Position numbers and translations under genes: made by a program
Shown here: positions 53,818 through 62,593 of the stretch, piece by piece
Numbering within the stretch: position 1 is the first letter of the stretch
How the letters are laid out: the number at the start of each line of letters is the position of its first letter
Notes under the pieces: model-generated
Databases searched by the model: none
Told to the model about the DNA's origin: nothing
The model's input: the letters and a program-made list of their open reading frames with translations, nothing else
NCBI GenBank assembly: GCA_945861535.1
Contig: CAMAUZ010000007.1
Span: 62,001-126,000 of the forward strand
Direction of reading: 5' to 3'
Length of the DNA: 64,000 nucleotides
DNA from: Akkermansia muciniphila
GTDB lineage: Bacteria; Verrucomicrobiota; Verrucomicrobiia; Limisphaerales; BJHT01

Positions 53818-55074
53818 TCACCTCAGTTTGAGCGCGGGCGCGGCGGACTGCGCGGGCGTGAACTTGGGGCCGGCTGCGCTGGCCGACCGCGGGACGCCGG
53901 GCGAAGCGGGACCGGCCGCGCCGTCGGCCCGTTTCATCGAGAGATTGGGCAGCGTGGTCGTGCTTTCGCCGCGCTTCTTTTTGATGTTGTCGATGCCGCG
54001 CGAGACGATGCCGCGCTTGGTGCAGTAGAGCAGCGCGTTTTCCTCCGTGATCAGGTTTTGTTCGTAGGCGTCCTGCGTCGCGCTGTCGAACGTGCGCCAG
54101 CCCGCGATGCTCGCGGCGGAGATGATTTCGTAATAGGTCTTGCCCTCGCCTTCGCCGCCGATGATCGACTCCTTCACGCGCATGTTCGACCCCATGATCT
54201 CGAGCAACGCATGCCGCCCGCCGCCGATTTTTGGGGACAACCGCTGGCTCACCACCCAGCGCAACGTGTCGGCGAGTCGATGCCGCACCTGCTCTTCCTC
54301 CGCCGGATCGAACAGGCCGAGGATGCGGTTGATGGTCTGGCCGGCGTCGATCGTGTGCAGGGTACTCAGCACGAGATGGCCCGTCTCGGCGGCGCTCAGG
54401 CCGATCTCGACGGTTTCGCGGTCGCGCATTTCGCCGACGAGAATGACCTTCGGCGCCTGGCGCAACGCGGCGCGCAGGCCGCTGGAGAAGCGGTCGAAGT
54501 CCGTGCCCATCTCGCGCTGGTTGAACGTCCCCTTCTTGTGCGGATGCACGAACTCGACCGGGTCCTCGAGCGTGATGATGTGAACGCTCTTGGTTTCGTT
54601 GATCTCATTGAGCAGCGCCGCCAGCGTCGTGGATTTGCCCGAGCCGGTCGCGCCGGTGACGAGAATGAGGCCGGTCTTTTCCTTGGCGATGTCGCGGAAC
54701 ACGGGCGGCAAACTCAAATCGCCGAGCGTGGGAATGCGGGTGTTGAGCTTGCGCAGGACGATCGAGTAATGACCGCGCTGCGAGAAGATGTTCACGCGGA
54801 AGCGCGCCCGCCCGTGCAGCGCGTACGAGCAGTCGCACGAACCGGTGCGCAAGAGGTCTTCCATCAGGCGGCGGTTGTCGCCGATGAGATTGAGCGCGAT
54901 GCGCTCGGCCTGGAACGGCGTGATCTGCGGGATCGGCGGGTTCATCACCACCGGCACCAGCTCGCCCGAGGACTCGGCTTGCAGGGGCTTGTTGACCGTG
55001 ATGTTCAGGTCCGAGACATCCGGGTTCGAGTCGAGCATCGTGGTGAGGATGTAATCGAGTTCGTTGCGGCGCAT
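53818..55074 (-). CDS. pilT: PilT-like twitching-motility ATPase
   Basis: 418 residues, a hexameric ATPase that pulls back type IV pili. Walker A is VTGATGSGKSTTLAALL (near residue 140), with the Asp box IITLEDPVEFVHPHKKG, Walker B APKVILVGEMRDRETVE and the His box GHLVLSTLHTIDAGQTINR. The PilT/PilU C-terminal region is followed by a 50-residue Ala/Pro/Ser-rich tail. The N-terminal 30 residues differ from the second copy at 55457-56554. No PilB or pilin gene is in the window. Confidence 0.93.
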   Translation of the reverse strand: MRRNELDYILTTMLDSNPDVSDLNITVNKPLQAESSGELVPVVMNPPIPQITPFQAERIALNLIGDNRRLMEDLLRTGSCDCSYALHGRARFRVNIFSQRGHYSIVLRKLNTRIPTLGDLSLPPVFRDIAKEKTGLILVTGATGSGKSTTLAALLNEINETKSVHIITLEDPVEFVHPHKKGTFNQREMGTDFDRFSSGLRAALRQAPKVILVGEMRDRETVEIGLSAAETGHLVLSTLHTIDAGQTINRILGLFDPAEEEQVRHRLADTLRWVVSQRLSPKIGGGRHALLEIMGSNMRVKESIIGGEGEGKTYYEIISAASIAGWRTFDSATQDAYEQNLITEENALLYCTKRGIVSRGIDNIKKKRGESTTTLPNLSMKRADGAAGPASPGVPRSASAAGPKFTPAQSAAPALKLR

Positions 55075-55126
55075 GACTGTTAGTTCAACGGCAGAATCGC
55101 GGGAGTGCTCAAGGGCGGGGATGGAG

Positions 55127-55450
55127 AAAAAAGCTCAAAGCTCAAAGTTCAAAGCTCAAGGGAAGGTTCAAGCAGCAAGCTCCACCGGTGTTGCTCGTCG
55201 TCGCCATATCGGTCGTTGCACACGTTTGTGCCGTCCGCATCGAGGCCGCCATCTCTCTCACCTCCGTTCGGAACTGAGGAGAGGGTCGGGGAGAGGAGGC
55301 GCTCCGCGTTGCGACGGCTGCCGCACAAAAGTTCGCAATGATTTATCCTGTTCACGGATCGAATCTCGCCGAGCTGCTCCCCAATGAACCTTGGCCCTTG
55401 GCCCATGGTGCTTCCCTTGAGCTTTGAACTTTGACCTTGGAGCTTTTTTT
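55127..55450. repeat. Inverted repeat (family E), long copy
   Basis: Arms 55127-55165 and 55411-55450 pair over almost their full length (ttcaaagctcaagggaa innermost). The 245-nt interior includes ctctcctc/gaggagag-type palindromes near 55250-55300 and no gene. It separates the two pilT-like genes. Confidence 0.9.
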
Positions 55451-55456
55451 CCGCCC

Positions 55457-56554
55457 TCACAGCCCATCCTCGTCATCCGGCGGCGTCGTCAGGAACGGCC
55501 GGAATTTCTTTTTGTCGATGCACTTGTCGTAGGCTTCCTCGGGGGTGATCCGTTTCATGCGCACATGCTCGAGGATGGCGTCGTCGAGCGGCTGGTTGCC
55601 GAGGCGTTTACCGACCTGGATCATGCCGGGGATCTGATGGGTTTTGCCCTCGCGCACGAGGTTCGAGATGGCGCTGGTGAAGACGAGAATCTCGAGCGCC
55701 GCGACGCGGCCGCGGCGATCGATGCGCTTGAAGAGGTTTTGAGAAACCACGCCGCGCAGCGCCTCGGCGAGTGTCGCGCGAATCTTGTTCTGCTGTTCGG
55801 CGGGGAAGACGTCGATGATGCGGTCCACGGTCTTGGCCGCGCTGGGCGTGTGGAGCGTGCCGAAGACCAGATGGCCGGTGTTGGCCGCGGTGAGCGCCAG
55901 TTCGATGGTCTCGAGGTCGCGCATTTCCCCGATCAGGATGATGTCCGGGTCTTCACGCAGCGCGCCCTTGAGCGCGGCGGCGAAAGACTGCGAGTGCATC
56001 CCGACCTCGCGATGGTTCACGAGACAGTTCTTGCTCTCATGCACGAACTCGATGGGGTCCTCGATGGTCAGGATGTGGTCGCGGCGGTTGCGGTTGCAGT
56101 AGTCGATCATCGCCGCGAGCGTCGTGGACTTGCCCGAGCCGGTCGGTCCCGTGACGAGCACCAGCCCCTTGTGCAGCATGGAAAACTTCTTCAGCACCGC
56201 CGGCAGCGGCGCCTCGATTTTCTCGAACTCCTCGAAGGACATGACGTGCGAGGGAATCTGCCGGAACACTGCGGCGACGCCGTATTTGTGGTTGAAGAAG
56301 TTCGCGCGGAACCGTGACACCGTCGGGATTTCGTAGCCGAAATCGACATCCCCCGTTTCCTCGTATTTTTTGATCTTAATTTCGGGGGTGATCTCGTAGA
56401 GCATCATCTTGAGACTTTCACTGTCCAACGGCGGGTAATCGACCCGGTGCAGTTCGCCATTGATCCGCAAGATGGGCGGATTGCTCGAGGAGAGGTGCAG
56501 GTCGGAAGCCTTTTGCTCCAACATCAAATTGAAAAACGCGTCGATCTTGGCCAC
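55457..56554 (-). CDS. Second PilT/PilU-like ATPase
   Basis: 365 residues, close to the standard PilT length. Starting at GTG (VAKIDAFFNLMLEQKASDLH) it has SDLHLSSSNPPILRINGELH, Walker A VTGPTGSGKSTTLAAMI, the Asp box ILTIEDPIEFVHESKN, Walker B PDIILIGEMRDLETIELALT and the His box GHLVFGTLHTPSAAKTVDRI. The open frame extends a further 450 codons upstream through the divergent methyltransferase gene, which is a shadow. Its own start is 27 nt from that gene's ATG, so the two promoters face apart in a very short space. Confidence 0.92.
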   Translation of the reverse strand: MAKIDAFFNLMLEQKASDLHLSSSNPPILRINGELHRVDYPPLDSESLKMMLYEITPEIKIKKYEETGDVDFGYEIPTVSRFRANFFNHKYGVAAVFRQIPSHVMSFEEFEKIEAPLPAVLKKFSMLHKGLVLVTGPTGSGKSTTLAAMIDYCNRNRRDHILTIEDPIEFVHESKNCLVNHREVGMHSQSFAAALKGALREDPDIILIGEMRDLETIELALTAANTGHLVFGTLHTPSAAKTVDRIIDVFPAEQQNKIRATLAEALRGVVSQNLFKRIDRRGRVAALEILVFTSAISNLVREGKTHQIPGMIQVGKRLGNQPLDDAILEHVRMKRITPEEAYDKCIDKKKFRPFLTTPPDDEDGL

Positions 56555-56581
56555 AGGAAAATCTTTCAGCGGCCGCCCGTA

Positions 56582-57727
56582 ATGCCCACCGACCCCGCAC
56601 CGCCAGCCCGCGAACTCGCCGCCATCATCCGCGACGAAATCGCCCGCACCGGGGCCATGCCCTGGGCGCGCTTCATGGAACTGGCGCTCTACCAGCCGGA
56701 GCACGGTTACTACGAGAGAGCCACGCAGAACATCGGCAGGCGCGGCGATTTCTTTACGAGCGTCAGCGTCGGCCCGCTCTTCGGCGAACTGCTCGCCAGC
56801 CAGTTCGCGGACTGGCTCGACGAGCTTCCGCCGCCGCCCGCCGGAGGTGATCTGCAACTCGTCGAAGCCGGCGCGCACAACGGCCAGCTCGCGCACGACG
56901 TGCTCGCGTGGTTTCAACTCGAACGTCCCGACCAGTTCGCCGCGCTCGAATACTGCGTCCTCGAACCCTCGCCGCGGCGACAAGCCTGGCAGGCGGAAAT
57001 GCTCGGCGCGTTCGCGGGCAAGGTGCGATGGTTTCGCGGATGGGAAGAAATCGCAGCGACGGGCATTGCTGGAATCATCTTCTCCAACGAACTCCTCGAC
57101 GCCTTCCCCGTCCGCCGCCTCGGCTGGGACGCGGCGGCGGCGACATGGTTTGAATGGGCCGTCCGCTCCGACGGCGACGCCTTCGCGTGGACGCGCCTGC
57201 CGCTCACCGACCATCCGCGCGACCTTTTTCATCCGCTCGTGCTCAAGCCCGAACTCACCGCGGTGCTCCCCGATGGATTCACCACCGAGGTCAGTCCCGC
57301 CGCCGTGGCGTGGTGGCGACAAGCCGCCGGAGCGTTGCGCCACGGCAAACTCCTCACGCTCGACTATGGCCTGAGCGCCCTCGATTTCTTCTCGCCGAGC
57401 CGCGCCAGCGGGACCTTGCGGGCTTACGCGCAACACCGTTCCAGCACCGATTTGCTCGCCACGCCCGGCCAGCAGGACCTCACGGCGCACGTTAATTTTA
57501 CCGCACTCCAAGCCGCCGGCGAAACCGCCGGCCTGGAAACCGGTGGCCGCAACACGCAATCCCGTTTCCTCACCGCCATCGCCGCGCACGCCTGGAGCGT
57601 CACCGGCCCGCCGACCGATCCCGCCGTCCCGCGCCAGTTCCAAACTCTCACCCACCCCGACCATCTCGGCCGCAGCTTCTCGGTCTTGCTGCAATCCCGT
57701 CGTCCACCGCCGCCAGCGCCCGCATGA
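56582..57727 (+). CDS. MidA/NDUFAF7-like SAM-dependent methyltransferase (PF02636)
   Basis: 381 residues. Family blocks are present: MPWARFMELALYQPEHGYYE, RRGDFFTSVSVGPLFGELLA, LQLVEAGAHNGQLAHDVLAW (the SAM site, with Ala-His where GxGxG usually lies), GIIFSNELLDAFPVRRL and GKLLTLDYGLSALDFFSPSR. Mitochondrial NDUFAF7 methylates a complex I arginine; bacterial targets are unknown. It starts with ATG and is divergent from the PilT-like gene. Confidence 0.88.
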   Translation: MPTDPAPPARELAAIIRDEIARTGAMPWARFMELALYQPEHGYYERATQNIGRRGDFFTSVSVGPLFGELLASQFADWLDELPPPPAGGDLQLVEAGAHNGQLAHDVLAWFQLERPDQFAALEYCVLEPSPRRQAWQAEMLGAFAGKVRWFRGWEEIAATGIAGIIFSNELLDAFPVRRLGWDAAAATWFEWAVRSDGDAFAWTRLPLTDHPRDLFHPLVLKPELTAVLPDGFTTEVSPAAVAWWRQAAGALRHGKLLTLDYGLSALDFFSPSRASGTLRAYAQHRSSTDLLATPGQQDLTAHVNFTALQAAGETAGLETGGRNTQSRFLTAIAAHAWSVTGPPTDPAVPRQFQTLTHPDHLGRSFSVLLQSRRPPPPAPA

Positions 57728-57739
57728 CGTGATGGCGTA

Positions 57740-57795
57740 GACTCGCCCAAGTTTCGCAGCCGCGTACTGCGAACCTTGGGCTAAGGAGCCGAGTC
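57740..57795. terminator. Hairpin downstream of the MidA-like gene
   Basis: The inner stem gcccaagtttcgcag (57745-57759) pairs with ctgcgaaccttgggc (57767-57781) at 14 of 15 positions. An outer stem gactcg/cgagtc extends it. A gttttt run starts near 57801. It could be a terminator for the plus-strand gene or another short repeat. Confidence 0.55.
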
Positions 57796-57942
57796 CTCCG
57801 GCGTTTTTCCGTAATGCGACCGCTGAGATTACAGGCAGTTCTTTCACGCCGTTCGGCGCGGCGGATCGCGCGGGCGAAATTCGCAAAGGTTCCCCGAACT
57901 TTTCCGCGCCACCCTCCGTCGAAGGCCGCACAAATTTTCATC

Positions 57943-58962
57943 ATGCACCACCTCACCCCCCTCACCCGCCGCTGTTTCTCCCTCGTCGCCTCCAGCCTCT
58001 TTCTGAGCGCCGCGCTTGCCGCCCACGCGGCCGGCAAAGGTTTCACCGCCGATCAATCCGCCACCGGCGTGGTCATCAAGTACGACGGCCAGCCGTTCGC
58101 CACCTACGTCATCGGCGACGCCAACAAGTCCTACCTTTTCCCCGTGTTTGGCCCGACCGGCAAGGCCATGACCCGCGCCTATCCGATGCAAAAAATTGAG
58201 GGCGAACAATACGACCATCCGCATCATCGCGGCATCTGCTTTGGCCATCAGGACATCAACGGCTTCGATTCGTGGATGGAGCGCCTAAGCGTTTCCCCGC
58301 TGCCGGATGACAAGCTGACCGAGAAACAAAAGACCACGCTCGCCCGCATGGGCAGCACCAAACACGTCGCCTTCAAGGAAGTCGTCGCCGACGCCAACCG
58401 CGCCGTCCTTGTCAGCGAGAATGTTTACGTCGGCGGCGATGGCAAAAAGTCCGTCACCGAAATCCGCACTGTCACCTTCCGCGTTGAAGGCGACACGCGG
58501 CTCATCGACTGGGATCAGGAGTTCATCGCGACCGAGGGCGACGTCACCTTCGGCGACAAGAAAGACGCCGGCCTGAGCATCCGCGTGCCGACTTCGATGG
58601 CGGTGGACACGAAGAAAGGCGGTCGCATCGTCACCAGCACGGGCATCACGGACAAGGACGCGTGGAGCAAGCGCGCGCCGTGGGTGGATTACTCCGGCCC
58701 GGTGGAAGGCGAGACGGTCGGCGTGGCGATGCTCAACCACCCCAGCAGCTTCCGCTACCCGACCAGTTGGCACGTCCGCACCTACGGCCTCTTCACCGCG
58801 AACTGCTTCGGCACGCTCGACAAGAACGATCCCAACGGCCCGCACACGTTGAAGAAGGGCGAGAAGCTCGTCCTCCGCCACCGTTTCCTGTTCCACAAAG
58901 GCGACGAGAAAACCGGTGCCATCGCCGCCGCGTTCGAGAAATATTCCAAGGAGAAGAAGTAG
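57943..58962 (+). CDS. Secreted DUF6807 ('PmoA') family protein
   Basis: 339 residues in this reading. A signal peptide (RCFSLVASSLFLSAALAAHA) precedes the mature part. Family blocks are YPMQKIEGEQYDHPHHRGIC with FGHQDINGFDSWME. The cluster HPHH and the later His residues could bind a metal. The Pfam name 'methane oxygenase PmoA' is misleading, and no link to methane oxidation is implied. It is a common secreted protein of Verrucomicrobia and Planctomycetes, of unknown function. I chose MHHLTPLTRR as start; the longer frame adds 43 residues that do not look like a signal. Confidence 0.85.
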   Translation: MHHLTPLTRRCFSLVASSLFLSAALAAHAAGKGFTADQSATGVVIKYDGQPFATYVIGDANKSYLFPVFGPTGKAMTRAYPMQKIEGEQYDHPHHRGICFGHQDINGFDSWMERLSVSPLPDDKLTEKQKTTLARMGSTKHVAFKEVVADANRAVLVSENVYVGGDGKKSVTEIRTVTFRVEGDTRLIDWDQEFIATEGDVTFGDKKDAGLSIRVPTSMAVDTKKGGRIVTSTGITDKDAWSKRAPWVDYSGPVEGETVGVAMLNHPSSFRYPTSWHVRTYGLFTANCFGTLDKNDPNGPHTLKKGEKLVLRHRFLFHKGDEKTGAIAAAFEKYSKEKK

Positions 58963-59046
58963 CCGGCGCGGGTTCCTCCCGCGCTGCGGTTCGAGGCCGA
59001 ACGGCGTGCGGCTTCCGCGCGGCCGGATGCAAGACTCCCGGCCCGG

Positions 59047-60231
59047 TCAGAACACTTCGCCCTGGTTCAACGCGGTGAGGAACTCGGCCACCGGCAGAAC
59101 TCGCAGCCCGTCGTATTCGTAGGAGCGCGTGCCGGTATAAATACCGAAAGCACGCTCCACTTTGAGACCGGTCTGGGTGGCGAGTTCGCGCATCGGTTTT
59201 TCCCACGAACGATCCCATTTCTCGGCCAGCTTGACCTCGATGGCCACGACCTGAGCCGGCTGACCGGACTGGCGTTTGCGGGTTTCGATCACGAAATCCA
59301 CCTCGACGCCGGAGGAAGTGCGGTAGTGGGCGATGGGCCGGTGCTGGCGGCTGTTCTCGTTATGAACGCGTAGTTCGTGATAGATTAGGGTTTCGAGGGC
59401 CGTGCCCAGCCACACGCGGTCCACCGGGTCACGCAACAGTCCGGCGGCGGCGCGGGCCACGCCGGGATCGAACCAATAAAACTTCGGATGCGCCGTCTCG
59501 CGCACCTTCAGCCCCGGACGCCAGGGCGGCAGGAAATGCCCGAGCAGCGTGTCCGTGAGAATGGTGAAATAGGTGTCCACCGTGGTCCGGGGGACGGCGG
59601 CTTCGCGGGCAATGTTGTGACCGTTGACCGCCTGGCCGTTGAGCTGGCCCGCGACGCCGAGGAAGCGAACAAACGGCGGCACCTGCCGGATCAGCCCCTC
59701 CTCGCGGATCTCCTCCTTCAGGTAGGTGTTCACATACGCAGCCAGAATGTCCGGGGCTTCGGTTCCCGCCAGCGCCACGAAGGGCAGCGTCCCCCATTCG
59801 AGGGCGACCGACAGATCGAACTGGGCGCCCAGTTCCGCCGCATTGAATCCCTCGATGCCCAGCGTCAAGGCCCGGCCCGCCAGCAGGTTCGCGCCGCCCC
59901 GCCGGAGCTTGCGGGCGGACGAGCCGCACAGGGCAAACCGCCAGCGCCGCGCCTCGATCAGCCGATGCACCTCGTCGAGCAAGGCCGGCACCTTCTGGAT
60001 TTCATCGAGCACCACCCAGGTGCCCGCCGGACGCGGGCCGACGATGGCCTCCAAGCGGTGCGGATCACGGGTGAGTTCCAGATACAACGAGGCGTCGAGC
60101 AGATCGAGCCGATGGGCGTCGGCCAGCGCCTGCCGCAGCCAGGTGCTCTTGCCCGTGCCCCGCGGCCCGAACAGGAAAAAGGAACGCTCCGGGCAGACCA
60201 GATTTCGCGGCAGGACGGAATGGAAGTTCAT
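59047..60231 (-). CDS. AAA-14 / DUF4143 ATPase
   Basis: 394 residues. Walker A FGPRGTGKSTWLRQAL is at residues 21-36, Walker B appears in WVVLDEIQKVPALLDEVHRL, and the sensor region is ALCGSSARKLRR. The DUF4143 C-terminal half has AYVNTYLKEEIREEGLIRQV and a nuclease-like block near the end (YRTSSGVEVDFVIETRKRQS with VVAIEVKLAEKWD). The D-x-n-E-x-K arrangement there is a PD-(D/E)xK-like core. Such genes are widespread, mobile and without a firm role. A near-perfect palindrome lies just upstream at 60241-60291. I start it at MNFHSVLPRN. Confidence 0.85.
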   Translation of the reverse strand: MNFHSVLPRNLVCPERSFFLFGPRGTGKSTWLRQALADAHRLDLLDASLYLELTRDPHRLEAIVGPRPAGTWVVLDEIQKVPALLDEVHRLIEARRWRFALCGSSARKLRRGGANLLAGRALTLGIEGFNAAELGAQFDLSVALEWGTLPFVALAGTEAPDILAAYVNTYLKEEIREEGLIRQVPPFVRFLGVAGQLNGQAVNGHNIAREAAVPRTTVDTYFTILTDTLLGHFLPPWRPGLKVRETAHPKFYWFDPGVARAAAGLLRDPVDRVWLGTALETLIYHELRVHNENSRQHRPIAHYRTSSGVEVDFVIETRKRQSGQPAQVVAIEVKLAEKWDRSWEKPMRELATQTGLKVERAFGIYTGTRSYEYDGLRVLPVAEFLTALNQGEVF

Positions 60232-60240
60232 GGGAGCCTT

Positions 60241-60291
60241 TGTCCCGCGTTGTTGTACATTTGCAATGCAAATATCCAACAGCGCGGGACA
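60241..60291. promoter_or_regulatory. Palindrome upstream of the AAA/DUF4143 gene
   Basis: The outer arms tgtcccgcgttgttg (60241-60255) and caacagcgcgggaca (60277-60291) pair at 14 of 15. The centre atttgcaatgcaaat is itself a perfect palindrome and is AT-rich in a GC-rich context. Ten bases from the start codon, it may be an operator or part of the promoter, or a mobile repeat. Confidence 0.6.
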
Positions 60292-60349
60292 CGGACGCCG
60301 GGCCGGGTGTAAGTTGCGGCAGCACTCCGGGCGACGCTTCGGCAGGCGT

Positions 60350-60437
60350 GCGGCGTTTACGCCACTTCACCGTCCGCACGCCGCACCGCGTTCGGACCTG
60401 CCTGGGGCGCTCCACACTGAAGCGGCATCAATGCCGC
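60350..60437. repeat. Inverted repeat (family K), second copy
   Basis: Arms 60350-60373 and 60414-60437 (gcggcgtttacgccacttca and actgaagcggcatcaatgcc) correspond to the copy at 50315-50402, with more mismatches. Confidence 0.75.
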
Positions 60438-60454
60438 GCACCGACCGCGCCCGC

Positions 60455-61060
60455 TCAAACGGGCGGCGGCGCTTTTCGTTCGACCTCGGCACCGGGCGCC
60501 GCGGGCTGGATTTGCAGGCTCTCCCAACCCGCGTGCCCGAGCGCCTGCAGGGTCGCGATGTTCCGCTCGTAAATGAGTGCGGCGTCGGGAAAGGCTTGCA
60601 CCGCGCGGTCGAGGCTCGCCTCGCGCAGCAGATGCAGCGTCGGATACGGCGCGCGATTGGTGTAGTTGGCGAGGTCATCCGGTTCGCTGTCGGCGAACTG
60701 ATATTGCGGGTGAAAGTTGGCGATCTGGATTTCGCCGACCAGTCCGGTCCGGCGCAACGCCGCGTCGGCGCGGGGGAGAAAGGTTTTGAACTCTGTGAAT
60801 TCCGTCAGCACCTGCGGATGGATGAGCAGCGTGTTGTCCGCCTGCTCCGCAGAGGTGGCGTGAAGAAACTGCAGCTCGGATTTCAAATCCGCCAGCAACG
60901 CGTCCGGCGTTCGCGCCTCGCTCACGACATAGCGCACCTGCCCCTTGAGATGCACCGCTTTGGCAAACGGACACAGGTTCAACCCGATGACCGCGCGCTC
61001 CACCCAATGGCGCATGGCGGCGATGATGGCGGTGCTGGAAACGGGTTGGGACTCGGACAT
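60455..61060 (-). CDS. DUF1415 family protein
   Basis: 201 residues. It carries the family opening AMRHWVERAVIGLNLCPFAK (a conserved Cys-Pro-Phe), QVRYVVSEARTPDALLADL, NTLLIHPQVLTEFTEF and FHPQYQFADSEPDDLANYTN, where the last block is the strongest DUF1415 signature. RAPYPTLHLLREASLDRAV follows. It is cytosolic with no known function. Length is normal. Confidence 0.9.
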   Translation of the reverse strand: MSESQPVSSTAIIAAMRHWVERAVIGLNLCPFAKAVHLKGQVRYVVSEARTPDALLADLKSELQFLHATSAEQADNTLLIHPQVLTEFTEFKTFLPRADAALRRTGLVGEIQIANFHPQYQFADSEPDDLANYTNRAPYPTLHLLREASLDRAVQAFPDAALIYERNIATLQALGHAGWESLQIQPAAPGAEVERKAPPPV

Positions 61061-61159
61061 TCTGCGAGACTAGGGTCGGCGGCCCGATCGATTCAATGAG
61101 AACGCTCCTCGCCAGCCACCGCGGAGTTTGCTGCAATCAAATCCACACCAACGACCCCT

Positions 61160-62593
61160 ATGAAACTTAACACCTCCCAACTCACCCGCCGCGACTGGTT
61201 GAAAACCACCGGCCTCCTCGGCGCGACCACCGCGCTCACCGCCTGGCCGCCCGCCGCCGCGCCGGCCGCAGAATCTGCGCCTCCGCCAGCCGCCGCGGCC
61301 GTGTGGAAAGCCGGCATCGCGCGGAAAATCATCACGCCAGAAAAGGCCGTGTGGCTCGCCGGCTACGGCTCCAAGCGCGCCCCCGACGGCAAGCTGCACG
61401 ACCTCTGGATGAAGGCGCTGGTGCTCGAAGACACCGCCGGCCGGCGCGTGGTTTTGATCACCAGCGATTTTCAAGGCGTGCCCAAGGGCATGAGCGACCG
61501 GGCCTTCGAGCTGATTCGCCAAGAGCACAAGCTCGAGCGCGAACAGATCATGTTCACCTTCTCGCACAATCACTGCGGCCCGCGGCTCGGCGACGATCTC
61601 GTGGATTATTACCCGGTCGAAGACGAGCAGGTCGCGCTGGTCAACGAATACACCGCGCTGATGGTGACGCAGCTCGTGGCGCTCGTCGGCGAGGCGCTGG
61701 CGCAGCTCGCCCCCGCGCGGCTGCAACACGGCGAGGGCCGGGCGACCTTCGCCGTGAACCGCCGCAACAACCGCGAGGCCGACGTGCCCGCGTTGCTCGC
61801 CAGCGGCACGCCGCTCAAAGGCCCCGTCGATCACACCGTGCCGGTCCTCACCGTGACGCGCCCAGATGGCAAGCTGGCCGCGATTTTGTTCGGCTACGCG
61901 TGTCATCCCACGACGCTGAGTTTCCGCACCTGGTGCGGCGATTACCCGGGTTTCGCGCAATTGGAACTGGAGAAGAATCATCCCGGCACCGCGGCGATGT
62001 TCGTCAACACCTGCGGCGGCGACCAGAACCCACTGCCGCGCCGCAGTGTCGAGCTGTGCGAGAAGTACGGAAAAATGCTGGCGACCGGAGTCGAGGAGGC
62101 GCTGAAGCAACCGTTGCAGCCCGTGTCCGCGGGCCTGCGCACCGCGTTCGACCTGATCGAGCTGCCCTATCTCACAGTCGTCACGCGCGAGGAACTGATG
62201 CCGCTGCTGACCGACACGAACGCCATCCGCGCCCGCTGGGCCGCGCGAATGCTGCAAAAACTCGATGCGCTCGAAAACTTTTCCGACTCCTATCCCTATC
62301 CCGTCCACGCGTGGCGACTGGGCAAGGAACTGCTCTTCATCGGTCAGGGAGCCGAGACGGTGGTGGACTACGCGCTGCGTTTCAAACGCGAGTTCGGTCC
62401 CGGCACCTGGGTGTTGGGCTACGCGGACGACATGATCTCCTACATCCCCTCACGCCGCGTCTGGGAGGAAGGCGGTTACGAAGGCGGCGCGAACCTTTAC
62501 GAGTACGGACGCCCCGCCTTCCGCTGGACCGGCGACATCGAGGACCGCATCGCCGCCTCGGTCCACAAGCTCGTGAAACAGGTGCGGCCGTAA
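61160..62593 (+). CDS. Tat-exported neutral/alkaline ceramidase-like protein
   Basis: 477 residues. A twin-arginine signal (TRRDWLKTTGLLGATTALTA) is followed by an Ala/Pro linker and the ceramidase N-terminal fold. GIARKIITPEKAVWLAGYGS lies at the start, LITSDFQGVPKGMSDRAF follows, and SHNHCGPRLGDD gives the paired His of the zinc site. Later blocks are FGYACHPTTLSFRTWCGDYP and FVNTCGGDQNPLPR. It has about 480 residues where full ceramidases have 650 or more, so the C-terminal domain is short. Substrate is unknown; ceramide is only one possibility. Confidence 0.85.
   Translation: MKLNTSQLTRRDWLKTTGLLGATTALTAWPPAAAPAAESAPPPAAAAVWKAGIARKIITPEKAVWLAGYGSKRAPDGKLHDLWMKALVLEDTAGRRVVLITSDFQGVPKGMSDRAFELIRQEHKLEREQIMFTFSHNHCGPRLGDDLVDYYPVEDEQVALVNEYTALMVTQLVALVGEALAQLAPARLQHGEGRATFAVNRRNNREADVPALLASGTPLKGPVDHTVPVLTVTRPDGKLAAILFGYACHPTTLSFRTWCGDYPGFAQLELEKNHPGTAAMFVNTCGGDQNPLPRRSVELCEKYGKMLATGVEEALKQPLQPVSAGLRTAFDLIELPYLTVVTREELMPLLTDTNAIRARWAARMLQKLDALENFSDSYPYPVHAWRLGKELLFIGQGAETVVDYALRFKREFGPGTWVLGYADDMISYIPSRRVWEEGGYEGGANLYEYGRPAFRWTGDIEDRIAASVHKLVKQVRP

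Noticed and set aside
57943-58962. Particulate methane monooxygenase subunit, as the Pfam name PmoA would suggest
   Set aside because: It is a soluble secreted DUF6807 protein without membrane helices; no pmoB or pmoC is nearby.
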